Source: Pedobacter sp. ok626
Lineage (GTDB): Bacteria; Bacteroidota; Bacteroidia; Sphingobacteriales; Sphingobacteriaceae
Length of the DNA stretch: 64,000 nucleotides
Direction: 5' to 3'
Assembly (NCBI RefSeq): GCF_900100435.1
Contig: NZ_FNEX01000012.1
Coordinates: 62,001-126,000 of the forward strand
This document shows, piece by piece, positions 49,997 through 59,381 of this stretch. The translations under genes were made by a program, and so were the position numbers. Below the pieces are notes generated by a model. The model was not told the origin of the DNA. It made no database searches and was given only the letters and a program-made list of their open reading frames with translations. Position 1 is the first letter of the stretch. The number at the start of each line of letters is the position of its first letter.

Positions 49997-51184
49997 ATGA
50001 TGATCGATGTAATACTTAAAAAAGGCAAAGAAAAAGCTGCTATGCTGCGCCATCCCTGGATTTTCTCTGGTGCAATTGATAAAATTAAAGGAAAGCCAGA
50101 AAATGGCGAGGTGGTCATCGTAAGATCAGCAGAAAAAGAATTTCTTGCTTATGCCTTTTACAACGATCAATCAAGGGTAGCATTACGCTTATTAGAATGG
50201 GATGAAAGCATTACCATAGATAAAAGCTGGTATCAGCAAAAGCTAAAGGCCGCTATTGAATCCCGTGCCCACCTATTGAATGCGGACACCAACACCTGCA
50301 GATTGGTATTTAGCGAAGCTGATTTTTTACCTGGACTTATTGTAGACAAATATGGCGATTTCCTATCTCTGCAGGTATCAAGCGCAGGAATAGAGGCGGT
50401 ACAGGAAGATATCATTGATATTTTAAAGCAAGAGCTAAACCCTAAAGGAATATTCGATAAAAGCGACGCTGGCGCGCGTAAGCACGAAAACCTGGAGCCT
50501 GCACAAGGCTTACTTTGGGGAGAAACGCCACCTGAATTTATTGAAGTAAAAGAAAATGGTATTTTGTATCATATCAATATCGCTGATGGTCAAAAATCCG
50601 GGTTTTATTGCGACCAACGCGATAATAGACAGATCCTTGCTGCCTACACAAAAGACAAAACCGTATTGGATTGCTTTTGCTATAGCGGTGGTTTTACTTT
50701 AAATAGCCTAAAATACGGCGCTGCCCATGTAACCAGCGTAGATAGCTCAGCACTGGCCATTGAAACTTTAAAACATAACCTTGGGCTTAACGGCTTTAGC
50801 GAAGATAAACAAAGCAGCATCCAATCGGATGTGAACAAACAACTCCGTGCTTTTAAAGAAGAAGGTAAAACTTTTGATGTCCTCGTATTAGATCCCCCTA
50901 AATATGCGCCTTCCAGATCGGCTTTAGACCGGGCTGCAAGAGCTTATAAAGACTTAAACAGGCTTGGCATGCTTCTGCTCAAAAAAGGCGGCATATTGGC
51001 TACCTATTCCTGCTCGGGAGCTGTAGATCTGGAAACTTTTAAACAGATCATTGCCTGGGCTGCATTAGATGCTGGCAGAGAAGTTCAGATCATTAAACAG
51101 TTTAGCCAACCTGAAGATCACCCGGTAAGAATCTCCTTCTCAGAAGGAGAATACCTGAAAGGATTACTACTAAGAGTACTTTAA
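49997..51184 (+). CDS. RlmI-like class I SAM-dependent rRNA methyltransferase
   Basis: 395 residues. N-terminal PUA-like domain (about 1-80; LRHPWIFSGAIDKI), then the methyltransferase domain with DCFCYSGGFTLNS (about 226-238), VTSVDSSALAIETLKHN and LDPPKYAPSRSALDRA (catalytic region). RlmI methylates m5C1962 of 23S rRNA; the close RlmI/RlmK-type relatives differ in target, so the base is not certain. An ATG 3 bp later is an equally possible start. Confidence 0.88.
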   Translation: MMIDVILKKGKEKAAMLRHPWIFSGAIDKIKGKPENGEVVIVRSAEKEFLAYAFYNDQSRVALRLLEWDESITIDKSWYQQKLKAAIESRAHLLNADTNTCRLVFSEADFLPGLIVDKYGDFLSLQVSSAGIEAVQEDIIDILKQELNPKGIFDKSDAGARKHENLEPAQGLLWGETPPEFIEVKENGILYHINIADGQKSGFYCDQRDNRQILAAYTKDKTVLDCFCYSGGFTLNSLKYGAAHVTSVDSSALAIETLKHNLGLNGFSEDKQSSIQSDVNKQLRAFKEEGKTFDVLVLDPPKYAPSRSALDRAARAYKDLNRLGMLLLKKGGILATYSCSGAVDLETFKQIIAWAALDAGREVQIIKQFSQPEDHPVRISFSEGEYLKGLLLRVL

Positions 51185-51191
51185 GCACAAA

Positions 51192-51233
51192 AAAGAGAGG
51201 CCCGTTATCTGATATAGATAACGGGCCTCTTTA
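51192..51233. terminator. Bidirectional terminator after the RlmI-like gene
   Basis: Arms AGAGGCCCGTTATCT and AGATAACGGGCCTCT pair perfectly around GATAT, with A-rich left flank and T-rich right flank. It also ends the minus-strand DUF6814 gene. Confidence 0.92.
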
Positions 51234-51241
51234 TGACAGGA

Positions 51242-51481
51242 CTAATCTTCCGGCAATTTGTCATACTCTCCTTTCAGTGCATAATAGCCAAATATGACCA
51301 GTCCTGCGCTGATGGGTATAAAAATGAAGAGGATAATCCCCCATTGTAATGCTGTATTTGTTTTATGCACCCCTGCTTCGGCTAAGCCTACTTTTTCTAT
51401 GGCTTGCATAAACATAAATATGATAGATGCAGGACCCAATATGATCCAAACTATTCCTAATGCTTTCTTTATTGCGTTCAT
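51242..51481 (-). CDS. DUF6814 family small membrane protein
   Basis: 79 residues with two hydrophobic segments (about 8-30: LGIVWIILGPASIIFMFMQA; about 46-68: WGIILFIFIPISAGLVIFGYYAL). Found beside MFS transporters in Bacteroidota, as here (12 bp after the MFS gene). It may be a small subunit or stabiliser of the transporter; function is unknown. Confidence 0.8.
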   Translation of the reverse strand: MNAIKKALGIVWIILGPASIIFMFMQAIEKVGLAEAGVHKTNTALQWGIILFIFIPISAGLVIFGYYALKGEYDKLPED

Positions 51482-51493
51482 AATCTGAATATT

Positions 51494-53038
51494 TTAATGG
51501 TTTTCTGATTCAGCCTCGTTATGATCAGGCTTTTTATTAGACAAATACACGGTTCCTATAACAAGACTCAAAGCTGCTATCCCAATTGGATACCATAAGC
51601 CAGACAAAGGCGTAGCCCCCGAAAAACTAACAATAAGCGTCGCAATAAACGGCACCAAGCCCCCAAAAACACCATTACCAACGTGATAAGGCAACGACAT
51701 AGACGTATACCTGATCTTTGTAGGGAACAGCTCGACTAAAAAGGCCGCTATCGGTCCATAAACCATTGTAACCAATAATATCTGGAAGAAAATCAACAAT
51801 ACAAACTTCCAAAAAATAGGAGTAGATAGCTTTTTGTCTTTATAAACATCCGGTAATTCTACTGCTGGCTTATTGGCATCCGCGAACTTAGTATGTGATT
51901 GAATCTTGTTAAATGACATCCCATCCAATAATGTAACCATTGAAGTGGTCGTAATCAAACTGTCAGTTGTTCCTACAACAGCAGTTCTGGTAACTACTGG
52001 ATTAGAAATCTCTTTGATATCCTTTTGTTCTACCTTAGAAACATCGGTGTCATCCAGAAAAATCTGATAAATCGGTCTGTAAAATATTACACCCAACAGC
52101 ATCCCTGCTAGCATAATCCACTTACGACCTACTTTATCACTCCAGGAACCAAAGATCACAAAGAATGGGGTAGCAAAAGCAATTCCCCATAAAAGGATAT
52201 ACCTTGAATCGTTAAAATCAACGTGGCAGGTATTTTCTATAAAGGATTGAGCGTAAAACTGCCCTGTATACCAAATTACCCCCTGCCCCATTGTAGCTCC
52301 AAACAGGGCAAGCAATACCATTTTAAAATTCGTTTTATTATTAAAACTCTCTTTTAGTGGGTTTTTAGATACTTTTCCTTCTGATTTTAACTTGGTAAAC
52401 ATTGGCGATTCGTGCATCTTCATCCTGATGTAGATAGAAACACCAACCAATAGAATAGATAGCAGGAATGGTATTCTCCAGCCCCAATCAGCAAAACCTT
52501 CTGCACCGACCAAATTTTTAGTCAATACGATGATCCCCAGAGATAGAAATAATCCTCCGGTAGCGGTAGTTTGAATCCAGCTGGTAAAAAAACCTCTTTT
52601 GTGGGCCGGCGCATGTTCAGCAACGTAAGTCGCCGCACCACCGTATTCACCGCCGAGGGCCAAGCCCTGTATCAGTCTTAATATTAACACCAATATGGGT
52701 GCTGCATAACCGATGCTTGAATAAGAAGGGATCAATCCGATTAAAAAGGTCGAACCGCCCATTAATACAAGGGTTAACAAGAAGGTATATTTTCTGCCAA
52801 TCAAATCGCCAAGGCGACCGAATACCAATGCTCCAAAAGGACGCACAATAAAACCAGCAGCAAAAATAGCTAATGTGTTAATTAAGGCAGAGGCACCAGC
52901 GTCTGCGGGAAATAATTGGGATCCAATAATAGTGGCTAGACTTCCGAAAATGTAGAAATCATACCATTCAATCAGCGTCCCCAGGGAGGAGGCGCCTATA
53001 ACTTTAAAAATACTGCTTTGTTGTGGTTCTTGACTCAT
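51494..53038 (-). CDS. MFS transporter, metabolite:H+ symporter type, with large insertion
   Basis: 514 residues, 12 membrane segments. SLGTLIEWYDFYIFGSLAT (about 14-32) and RPFGALVFGRLGDLIGRKYTFL (split over about 63-84) match the MHS family (ProP/KgtP-like). Around residues 330-415 a hydrophilic insert of about 85 residues (DVSKVEQKDIKEISNP, TTTSMVTLLDGMSFNKIQS) separates two transmembrane helices, longer than usual loops. The substrate, probably an organic acid or osmolyte, is not known. It is followed by DUF6814 in the same operon. Confidence 0.9.
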   Translation of the reverse strand: MSQEPQQSSIFKVIGASSLGTLIEWYDFYIFGSLATIIGSQLFPADAGASALINTLAIFAAGFIVRPFGALVFGRLGDLIGRKYTFLLTLVLMGGSTFLIGLIPSYSSIGYAAPILVLILRLIQGLALGGEYGGAATYVAEHAPAHKRGFFTSWIQTTATGGLFLSLGIIVLTKNLVGAEGFADWGWRIPFLLSILLVGVSIYIRMKMHESPMFTKLKSEGKVSKNPLKESFNNKTNFKMVLLALFGATMGQGVIWYTGQFYAQSFIENTCHVDFNDSRYILLWGIAFATPFFVIFGSWSDKVGRKWIMLAGMLLGVIFYRPIYQIFLDDTDVSKVEQKDIKEISNPVVTRTAVVGTTDSLITTTSMVTLLDGMSFNKIQSHTKFADANKPAVELPDVYKDKKLSTPIFWKFVLLIFFQILLVTMVYGPIAAFLVELFPTKIRYTSMSLPYHVGNGVFGGLVPFIATLIVSFSGATPLSGLWYPIGIAALSLVIGTVYLSNKKPDHNEAESENH

Positions 53039-53218
53039 ATTTGGTTTAAAACGTTTGACTTAAAAAATAAATCTACCATTTATTTCCAACTATGAGCAAA
53101 GCATTTCCATAAAAATGCTAGAATAATTCAAACATTTTTCACAGTATCGAAAAATTAAGCGGGTTTTATTTAAAAATTAGCATTATTATGCTTATTCTAA
53201 AACCAAACCCATACTACA

Positions 53219-54268
53219 TTATTCTTCTTCTTTAAAGAAAACCTTATAATAATTCATGTATTTATCATCATCAAAACCCTTTTCGATAAGCTCTTTGTCG
53301 CCATGAATATAAATATGGAAGTTCTTATCCAGCTTTAATACGCTTTTATAAGCTCGGGCTTGTTTTTTTACCGCAGCACCTGAAATGTCAAAGCTATCCG
53401 GAATAGGCTGATCAAACTCCTCTTCAAAATTCTTTTTATAAGTTTTAAATGACTCTATCCCCTCCGCATTACCAATCACCTCATTAGAAAACTCCTCTAT
53501 ATCAAAGCTTTCCTTCTCTTTGAAGTATTTCATCGATTTATTGAGCAAATCTATTTTATCGGCCTTTGAAATATCAAATTCCTGGTCCAGCTTCTCAGTT
53601 ACAAAGTTTTTATATACGCCTAAAACACCTGCAGTTTGATTATAACTGTCATTTCTGATTTTAAGTTTCAAGAACTCGTCCTTCCAGTATACAGCCTCTG
53701 CACTTCGTTGGTCAATCACAGCAACTTTATACCCTTCTTCCCTATCCGTATTAAAAATTAAACAACCTTTATCCAGTTTATTGATGTTGATACCCTCCTG
53801 CTCATAGCTTAAGCCAAAGCCGTCTTGCTCAGGAAAAACTTTTAAATAGCTTTCTTTCGTTTCAGATTTAAAGATTCCGATCGCATCATGGAGTTCGCCT
53901 TCGATCTGTACATTCTCGAAATAGGCTACATATAGCTCCCCAGATTTAATTTTTGGATGTCCAGATACATCATAAAGATACTTAGCCAGCTGCTTGCTGT
54001 TTTCATGAAAGGTTTCGCCATTTGCAAATATCTCTTCTGCGAAATGATAAGCTTCATTCAGGTTAAGATCACCGTTGGGATGAATAAAGCGGTAAACTTC
54101 ATTTACCTTTTCGTACGGACTTAGAAAATACTGTTGTAGTAAATTACTCAATGTAATGTCTCTGATCGCTATGGATTTTTCAGACAATACATAAAACTCA
54201 TCTTCGGATTTATTTCCGATACGGTGTATGGATAATTCGGCCAGTGAGGCCTCAAAAAAAGAAATCAT
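53219..54268 (-). CDS. NA37 nucleoid-associated protein
   Basis: 349 residues, with the pattern of the 37-kDa nucleoid-associated (NdpA/YejK) family: ISFFEASLAELSIHRIG at the start, DVSGHPKIKSGELYVAYFE (about 106-124), a middle domain and a C-terminal HIYIHGDKELIEKGFDDDKYMNYYKVFF. No membrane segments. DNA-binding role known only by family. It lies 9 bp from terC on the same strand; the two are probably one transcript with terC first. Confidence 0.85.
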   Translation of the reverse strand: MISFFEASLAELSIHRIGNKSEDEFYVLSEKSIAIRDITLSNLLQQYFLSPYEKVNEVYRFIHPNGDLNLNEAYHFAEEIFANGETFHENSKQLAKYLYDVSGHPKIKSGELYVAYFENVQIEGELHDAIGIFKSETKESYLKVFPEQDGFGLSYEQEGININKLDKGCLIFNTDREEGYKVAVIDQRSAEAVYWKDEFLKLKIRNDSYNQTAGVLGVYKNFVTEKLDQEFDISKADKIDLLNKSMKYFKEKESFDIEEFSNEVIGNAEGIESFKTYKKNFEEEFDQPIPDSFDISGAAVKKQARAYKSVLKLDKNFHIYIHGDKELIEKGFDDDKYMNYYKVFFKEEE

Positions 54269-54277
54269 TGAGAAAAA

Positions 54278-55069
54278 TTAGGCTTTATTTTCGTGTTCAT
54301 TAGGGACATTGCGAAGCGCAACGGGCTTCTTCGCATTTTTCTTCATCTTCAAATTCAACATTTCTACTAAAATGGAAAAGGCCATAGCAAAGTAAATGTA
54401 TCCTTTTGGTATATGTTGATCAAATCCTTCGGCCAATAGCGAAACGCCAATTAGCAACAGGAAGGATAAAGCCAGCATTTTTACCGTAGGGTGGTTATTT
54501 ACGAAATTGCTAATTGTACTTGCAGACATCATCATGATAATCACAGCGATAACCACTGCGGCAATCATAATTTCTACATGCTCCGCCATGCCTACAGCAG
54601 TAATTACAGAATCCAAAGAGAAAACAATATCTAACAGTAAGATCTGGATAATCACCCCAGAAAAAGAATATACTTTTCCCTTGATTTCCTTCTCTTCTTC
54701 GCTTTCCAGCTTGTCATGAATCTCATGTGTGCTTTTATAGATCAAGAACAATCCCCCGATAATCAGGATGAGATCTCGACCAGATATAGCCAGTTTACCA
54801 AGCCATTCTGAATCCGCTATATTGATCAGCGAGCCCAGGTTAAACAATGGTGCGGTTAAGCTCATTACCCAGGTAAGGGACAAAAGCAATAAAACGCGAG
54901 TGATCATTGCTAAAGCCAAACCAACCTGACGCCCTTTTTTTTGTTGATGTGCAGGTAGTTTACCAGACAGAATAGAAATAAAGATGATGTTATCTATCCC
55001 CAAAACGATCTCGAGAACAGTAAGGGTTAAAAGAGAGATCCAGGCTTCTGGGCTGCTTAAAAGTTCCAT
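54278..55069 (-). CDS. TerC family membrane protein
   Basis: 263 residues with about seven membrane segments. The metal-binding acidic motifs are seen in TVLEIVLGIDNIIFISIL (about 17-34) and LDIVFSLDSVITAVGMAEH (about 146-164), both with the conserved Asp. TerC proteins are tied to tellurite resistance and, in other bacteria, to manganese export; which one applies here is not visible. Confidence 0.88.
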   Translation of the reverse strand: MELLSSPEAWISLLTLTVLEIVLGIDNIIFISILSGKLPAHQQKKGRQVGLALAMITRVLLLLSLTWVMSLTAPLFNLGSLINIADSEWLGKLAISGRDLILIIGGLFLIYKSTHEIHDKLESEEEKEIKGKVYSFSGVIIQILLLDIVFSLDSVITAVGMAEHVEIMIAAVVIAVIIMMMSASTISNFVNNHPTVKMLALSFLLLIGVSLLAEGFDQHIPKGYIYFAMAFSILVEMLNLKMKKNAKKPVALRNVPNEHENKA

Positions 55070-55149
55070 ATGGTAGTTTTATAGCCGCTAAGATATAAAA
55101 AAGCTTGCTGATAAATCAACAAGCTGCTGCGTTGTGTACCCTAATTTAT

Positions 55150-56361
55150 TTAATTGATCACCGTCGATCCGTAGCTGGTAACCAGATTTACTTTCGCATT
55201 GCCACCAGCACCTATCTTACCCACATATCGTTTATTCTGTTTATCGCCTTCAACTCTCACTGAAATTCCGGCCCCGTAATTAAGCGATGAATTGCTGGTG
55301 GACGCGTCTAAACTGCCATTATAATTACTACTAAATTTAATGTTGGTTTTCACATAAGCACAGTCAACAATTAAGGACTGACAATCAACATTTACATCAT
55401 CAATATTTAAACTATTGTATTGGATATTCAGCTTAGCATCGCCATTTAAACGCCCCAGCGTTACATCGCTGTATTGTGCATTTAAATTTACTCCATTAGC
55501 TACACCTATGTTGAGGTTGCTGTATTGATGCGAAATTTTAGCATAATTCTTAATTGTCCCGATTCGAACATTGGCATAAGCAGCATCCAGCGTCAGTTGC
55601 CCAACTGTGCCGATAACCAGCCCCGCGCCATATTCCAGTGAAATATTGGCTTTTTCTAGAATCGTATTGATCTTTACAGCCGCATAAGACGAATTAAGAG
55701 ACAATGTCCCAACGCTTCCTATCGTTAAACCATTTCCATATTCCTGCGAAATTTTTGCCTTGTTGATACTTTTAATCGTCGTGCTCCCATAGCTAATGGA
55801 AAGATCATTATTGCCATTTTTCAGATCTCCTGCTGAGAAATTTCCGTACTGTACTCCCGCAACGACTGAACCTGTAAAATCACCTATACTTACGTTTCCG
55901 TATTGATGTGATAGCTTCAGGTTGTTCGTCTGAGGCATATAGACCATAAACTCTACCCTGATTTTCTTCCCATTTAGCCGTTTATTACCAGAAAGTTTTG
56001 TGTCTAAAATTACTACCCCCTCCTTTTTAATGGCATTTACGGTAACAAACTCTGATAATTTTCGGGCATCCAATTCAGGACTCCCGTACACAATCACATC
56101 AAGCCGCACCTCGTTCTTGTTCCATGTTCTAACGTTTAATGTGCCATACTGGTTATCTAAAATAACTTTATCAGATGCATTTACAGCAAAGGTCTTGCTG
56201 ATTTTACTTACCCCAGGATCCTGCTCATCAATTCCGTGTCCTACTGGCGAACCAGTCCTAGTGTTTGGATCCAATGTTGTCTCAGCAGCATAAATACACT
56301 GACTTCCGATAGATCCAACAAGACAAATGATAATGCTAATTATTCCCCTTAACCCTTTCAT
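55150..56361 (-). CDS. DUF4097-like repetitive secreted protein
   Basis: 403 residues with a signal peptide (to about AAE27). After a 60-residue start, short beta-strand units of about 20 residues repeat, each near QYGN/EYG (for example KLSHQYGNVSIGDF, VAGVQYGNFSAGDL, KISQEYGNGLTIGS, NISLEYGAGLVIGTV, KISHQYSNLNIGVA). This is the right-handed beta-helix pattern of DUF4097/head-GIN proteins. It is the third gene of the ECF operon and overlaps the anti-sigma gene by 4 bp, so it is translationally coupled to it. Probably an exported sensor or surface component. Confidence 0.8.
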   Translation of the reverse strand: MKGLRGIISIIICLVGSIGSQCIYAAETTLDPNTRTGSPVGHGIDEQDPGVSKISKTFAVNASDKVILDNQYGTLNVRTWNKNEVRLDVIVYGSPELDARKLSEFVTVNAIKKEGVVILDTKLSGNKRLNGKKIRVEFMVYMPQTNNLKLSHQYGNVSIGDFTGSVVAGVQYGNFSAGDLKNGNNDLSISYGSTTIKSINKAKISQEYGNGLTIGSVGTLSLNSSYAAVKINTILEKANISLEYGAGLVIGTVGQLTLDAAYANVRIGTIKNYAKISHQYSNLNIGVANGVNLNAQYSDVTLGRLNGDAKLNIQYNSLNIDDVNVDCQSLIVDCAYVKTNIKFSSNYNGSLDASTSNSSLNYGAGISVRVEGDKQNKRYVGKIGAGGNAKVNLVTSYGSTVIN

Positions 56362-56882
56362 ATTTGATTTTCCCTTCTATAATTATCGACCTGACTGATC
56401 ACGGATAATTGCTGGCTGACAATCTGCAATTGGGTTTCCAGATTTTGAGCCATCGCCTTAACAACCAATCTTCGATCCGGGCTATGCTGCAATTCCTTTT
56501 TTAACCGTTCATAATCCTTATCCAATCCATCAAGATCTTCACTAAATTTTTTATACAAATCAGGATTATCTTTTGCATAAATCAGCAAGCTGTCCTTTTT
56601 TTCCTCAATTAAGCTGGCAAACTTCATTTCCTCTTTTTTGTATCCTGAATTTACCGCCGAAAGTTCAGATCGGCTATTTCCGCTATAGAACTTGAATAAA
56701 TAGGCAAGCCCTCCAACCAACAAGATCGACGCAGCTATGCGCAACCAAAACGGAAATTTCCTATTGCTATTTATTTTTTGTTGATTCAACCTAACCTCAA
56801 TTCTTCCCCAAAGTTTATCTGACGGCATTTCCACATCGAAATCTGCCTTATTTTTTCTTACGTAATCCTCAACATTTTTCAT
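56358..56882 (-). CDS. Anti-sigma factor-like single-pass membrane protein
   Basis: 174 residues. Cytoplasmic N-terminus (1-45), one membrane helix about 46-67 (FWLRIAASILLVGGLAYLF), and a C-terminal periplasmic helical domain (SLIEEKKDSLLIYAKDNPDL, split over about 90-110, then coiled-coil-like segments). No zinc-binding HxxxCxxC is present. It overlaps the sigma gene by 14 bp and the DUF4097-like gene by 4 bp. Topology and position support an anti-sigma role; it is inferred, not shown by sequence family. Confidence 0.75.
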   Translation of the reverse strand: MKNVEDYVRKNKADFDVEMPSDKLWGRIEVRLNQQKINSNRKFPFWLRIAASILLVGGLAYLFKFYSGNSRSELSAVNSGYKKEEMKFASLIEEKKDSLLIYAKDNPDLYKKFSEDLDGLDKDYERLKKELQHSPDRRLVVKAMAQNLETQLQIVSQQLSVISQVDNYRRENQI

Positions 56883-57456
56883 CTTTTACCCCTCCCTTTA
56901 TCAAAAAATCATTCAATTTTAATTTGGCCCGCATAAATTGTGAGCGTGACGTCCCTTCAGAAATCTTTAATACATGAGCAATCTCACTGTGATCATAACC
57001 CTCAAGCAGATATAAACTCAACACGACCCGATACCTATCAGGAAGACTCATAATCGCTTGCCTGATTTCCTCTGCCTTTAACTCCAAATCACCTAAATCA
57101 GCTTCCTCCTCCTCTGCGACCTCCACCTCATCAATATTTACAAAATCAACCTTCCGTTTTCTTAGCTGATTGATGGATTTATTGATCACAATTTGTTTTA
57201 ACCACAAGCCAAATGTCGTTTCACCTCTAAAACTGTCAATCCTTGTAAAAACATCTAAAAAAGCCTCCTGCAAAACATCCTCCGCTTCTTCGTCAAAATT
57301 CACAATTCTATACGCCACATTATACATAGCCTTAGCATACAATTTGTAAATTTCAAATTGTGCCTTACGGTCTCCCTTCCTGCATTGATCTACAAGAGCG
57401 ACGTGCCTATCTATGTATGCGATTTCCAATATTTTCTTATTCGTTATATATGACAA
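56869..57456 (-). CDS. ECF-type RNA polymerase sigma factor
   Basis: 195 residues. Region 2 (about 22-90; LYAKAMYNVAYRIVNFDEEAEDVLQEAFLDVF, split) and region 4 (about 135-185; LPDRYRVVLSLYLLEGYDHSEIAHVLKISEGTSRSQFMRAK, split) are clear. An acidic linker (EVAEEEEADLGDLEL) joins them. It probably directs transcription of its own operon, whose other genes are the anti-sigma factor and the secreted DUF4097-like protein. Confidence 0.93.
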   Translation of the reverse strand: MSYITNKKILEIAYIDRHVALVDQCRKGDRKAQFEIYKLYAKAMYNVAYRIVNFDEEAEDVLQEAFLDVFTRIDSFRGETTFGLWLKQIVINKSINQLRKRKVDFVNIDEVEVAEEEEADLGDLELKAEEIRQAIMSLPDRYRVVLSLYLLEGYDHSEIAHVLKISEGTSRSQFMRAKLKLNDFLIKGGVKDEKC

Positions 57457-57522
57457 TGTAAATTCAGAAACGTTGCATCTTTATTTAAAAATTCTTGAAT
57501 ATAATAAGTAAAATCATTCCGG

Positions 57523-57555
57523 TTTGAAATATGTGGTTCAAAATGAATATTTTTG
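57523..57555 (+). promoter_or_regulatory. Bacteroidota-type promoter of aspS
   Basis: TTTG at 57523-57526, a 21-bp spacer and TATTTTTG at 57548-57555 match -33/-7, 20 bp before the ATG. Confidence 0.5.
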
Positions 57556-57575
57556 CCGCTTAAGAATTAATAATA

Positions 57576-59321
57576 ATGTTAAGAACAACTACTTGCGGCG
57601 CTTTAACCATTAAGAACCTGGGCGAAAACGTAACCCTGTGTGGCTGGGTTCAGAAATCAAGAGATTTAGGAGGAATGACTTTTATAGACATTCGTGACAG
57701 ATACGGCATCACTCAACTGGTTTTCAATATGGATGATAACCGTGATTTGTGCGAAGCTGCTCGTAATCTAGGTCGTGAATTTGTGATCAAAGCAATCGGA
57801 CAAGTGGTAGAGCGTTCTAACAAAAATCTTAAAATGCCAACAGGTGAAGTGGAAATAAAAATCACTGCGCTTGAAGTGTTAAATGCGGCAAAACTACCTC
57901 CTTTCATGATTGATGATGAAACAGATGGTGGTGATGATTTACGTATGAAATATCGTTATTTAGACTTGCGTAGAAATCCTGTCCGCAATAACATGATTTT
58001 ACGTCATAAAATGGCACAAGCTGTTCGTCGTTATTTGGATGGATTAGATTTTATTGAAGTTGAAACTCCAGTATTGATCAAATCTACACCAGAAGGTGCA
58101 AGAGATTTTGTGGTCCCAAGCAGAATGAACGCTGGCGAATTTTACGCTTTACCTCAATCGCCACAAACCTTTAAGCAACTTTTAATGGTTTCTGGATTCG
58201 ATAGATATTTCCAAATCGTTAAATGCTTTAGAGATGAAGATTTACGCGCGGATAGACAACCTGAATTCACCCAGATCGATTGCGAAATGTCGTTTATTGA
58301 GCAGGAAGATATATTGAATACATTTGAAGGATTGATCCGTACCTTATTCAAAGACCTGAAAAACTTTGATTTGCCGGAAGTTCAAAGAATGCAATATGCT
58401 GATGCCATGCGTTTATATGGTTCCGATAAACCCGACACCCGTTTTGAGATGCAGTTTGTAGAACTGACTGAACTGGTAAAAGGGAAAGATTTCCCTGTAT
58501 TTGACAATGCTGAACTTGTAATTGGAATCAATGCTACTGGTTGTGCAAGCTATACACGCAAGCAGGTTGATGAATTGACTGATTTCATTAAACGTCCGCA
58601 AATTGGAGCTACAGGCTTGATTTACATGAGACACAATGAAGATGGTTCATTAAAATCTTCTGTAGACAAATTTTACAGCGAAGACGAGCTTAAAAAGTGG
58701 TCGGCAGCCCTAAACACCCAACCTGGTGACTTAGCACTTCTAATGGCCGGAAATACAGATAAAGTACGCAAACAATTGAGCGAGCTACGTCTGGAAATGG
58801 GAACCCGCTTAGGTTTACGCGATAAAAACAAATTCAGTGCCCTTTGGGTGCTTGATTTCCCGTTGCTAGAATGGGATGAGGAATCAGAGCGTTACCATGC
58901 CATGCACCATCCTTTCACTTCTCCAAAACCGGAAGATATTGCTTTATTGGATACAGATCCTGGAAATGTAAGAGCGAATGCATACGACATGGTCGTAAAT
59001 GGTACTGAAATCGGTGGTGGTTCTATCCGTATCCATGACAGAGCCTTGCAAGCCTTAATGTTTAAACACTTAGGCTTCTCAACAGAAGAGGCTCAGAAAC
59101 AATTTGGTTTCTTAATGGACGCTTTTGAGTTTGGTGCACCTCCACATGGTGGTATTGCCTTTGGATTTGATAGGCTATGCTCTATTTTCGCTGGTCTGGA
59201 CAGCATCCGTGATGTAATCGCTTTCCCTAAAAACAACTCGGGAAGAGACGTAATGATTGATAGTCCTTCTACAATTGATGATAAGCAATTGAATGAATTA
59301 AAAATAAAATCGACAGTTTAA
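57576..59321 (+). CDS. aspS: Aspartyl-tRNA synthetase
   Basis: 581 residues, bacterial type with the GAD insertion. N-terminal OB anticodon domain (1-105), class II motif 2 (FRDEDLRADRQPEFTQIDCE, about 215-234) and motif 3 (GIAFGFDRLCSIFAG, about 527-541). It charges tRNA-Asp. Bacteroidota usually have a separate asparagine pathway; discrimination of Asp versus Asn is not visible here. Confidence 0.96.
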   Translation: MLRTTTCGALTIKNLGENVTLCGWVQKSRDLGGMTFIDIRDRYGITQLVFNMDDNRDLCEAARNLGREFVIKAIGQVVERSNKNLKMPTGEVEIKITALEVLNAAKLPPFMIDDETDGGDDLRMKYRYLDLRRNPVRNNMILRHKMAQAVRRYLDGLDFIEVETPVLIKSTPEGARDFVVPSRMNAGEFYALPQSPQTFKQLLMVSGFDRYFQIVKCFRDEDLRADRQPEFTQIDCEMSFIEQEDILNTFEGLIRTLFKDLKNFDLPEVQRMQYADAMRLYGSDKPDTRFEMQFVELTELVKGKDFPVFDNAELVIGINATGCASYTRKQVDELTDFIKRPQIGATGLIYMRHNEDGSLKSSVDKFYSEDELKKWSAALNTQPGDLALLMAGNTDKVRKQLSELRLEMGTRLGLRDKNKFSALWVLDFPLLEWDEESERYHAMHHPFTSPKPEDIALLDTDPGNVRANAYDMVVNGTEIGGGSIRIHDRALQALMFKHLGFSTEEAQKQFGFLMDAFEFGAPPHGGIAFGFDRLCSIFAGLDSIRDVIAFPKNNSGRDVMIDSPSTIDDKQLNELKIKSTV

Positions 59322-59337
59322 TCACAGTATTAAACTT

Positions 59338-59381
59338 AAAAACAATAAAGCCAGACTATTTAGCCTGGCTTTATTGTTTTA
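59338..59381. terminator. Bidirectional terminator after aspS
   Basis: Arms AAACAATAAAGCCAG and CTGGCTTTATTGTTT pair perfectly with a 10-nt loop. It also reaches the end of the minus-strand hypothetical gene (stop 59379). Confidence 0.9.
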
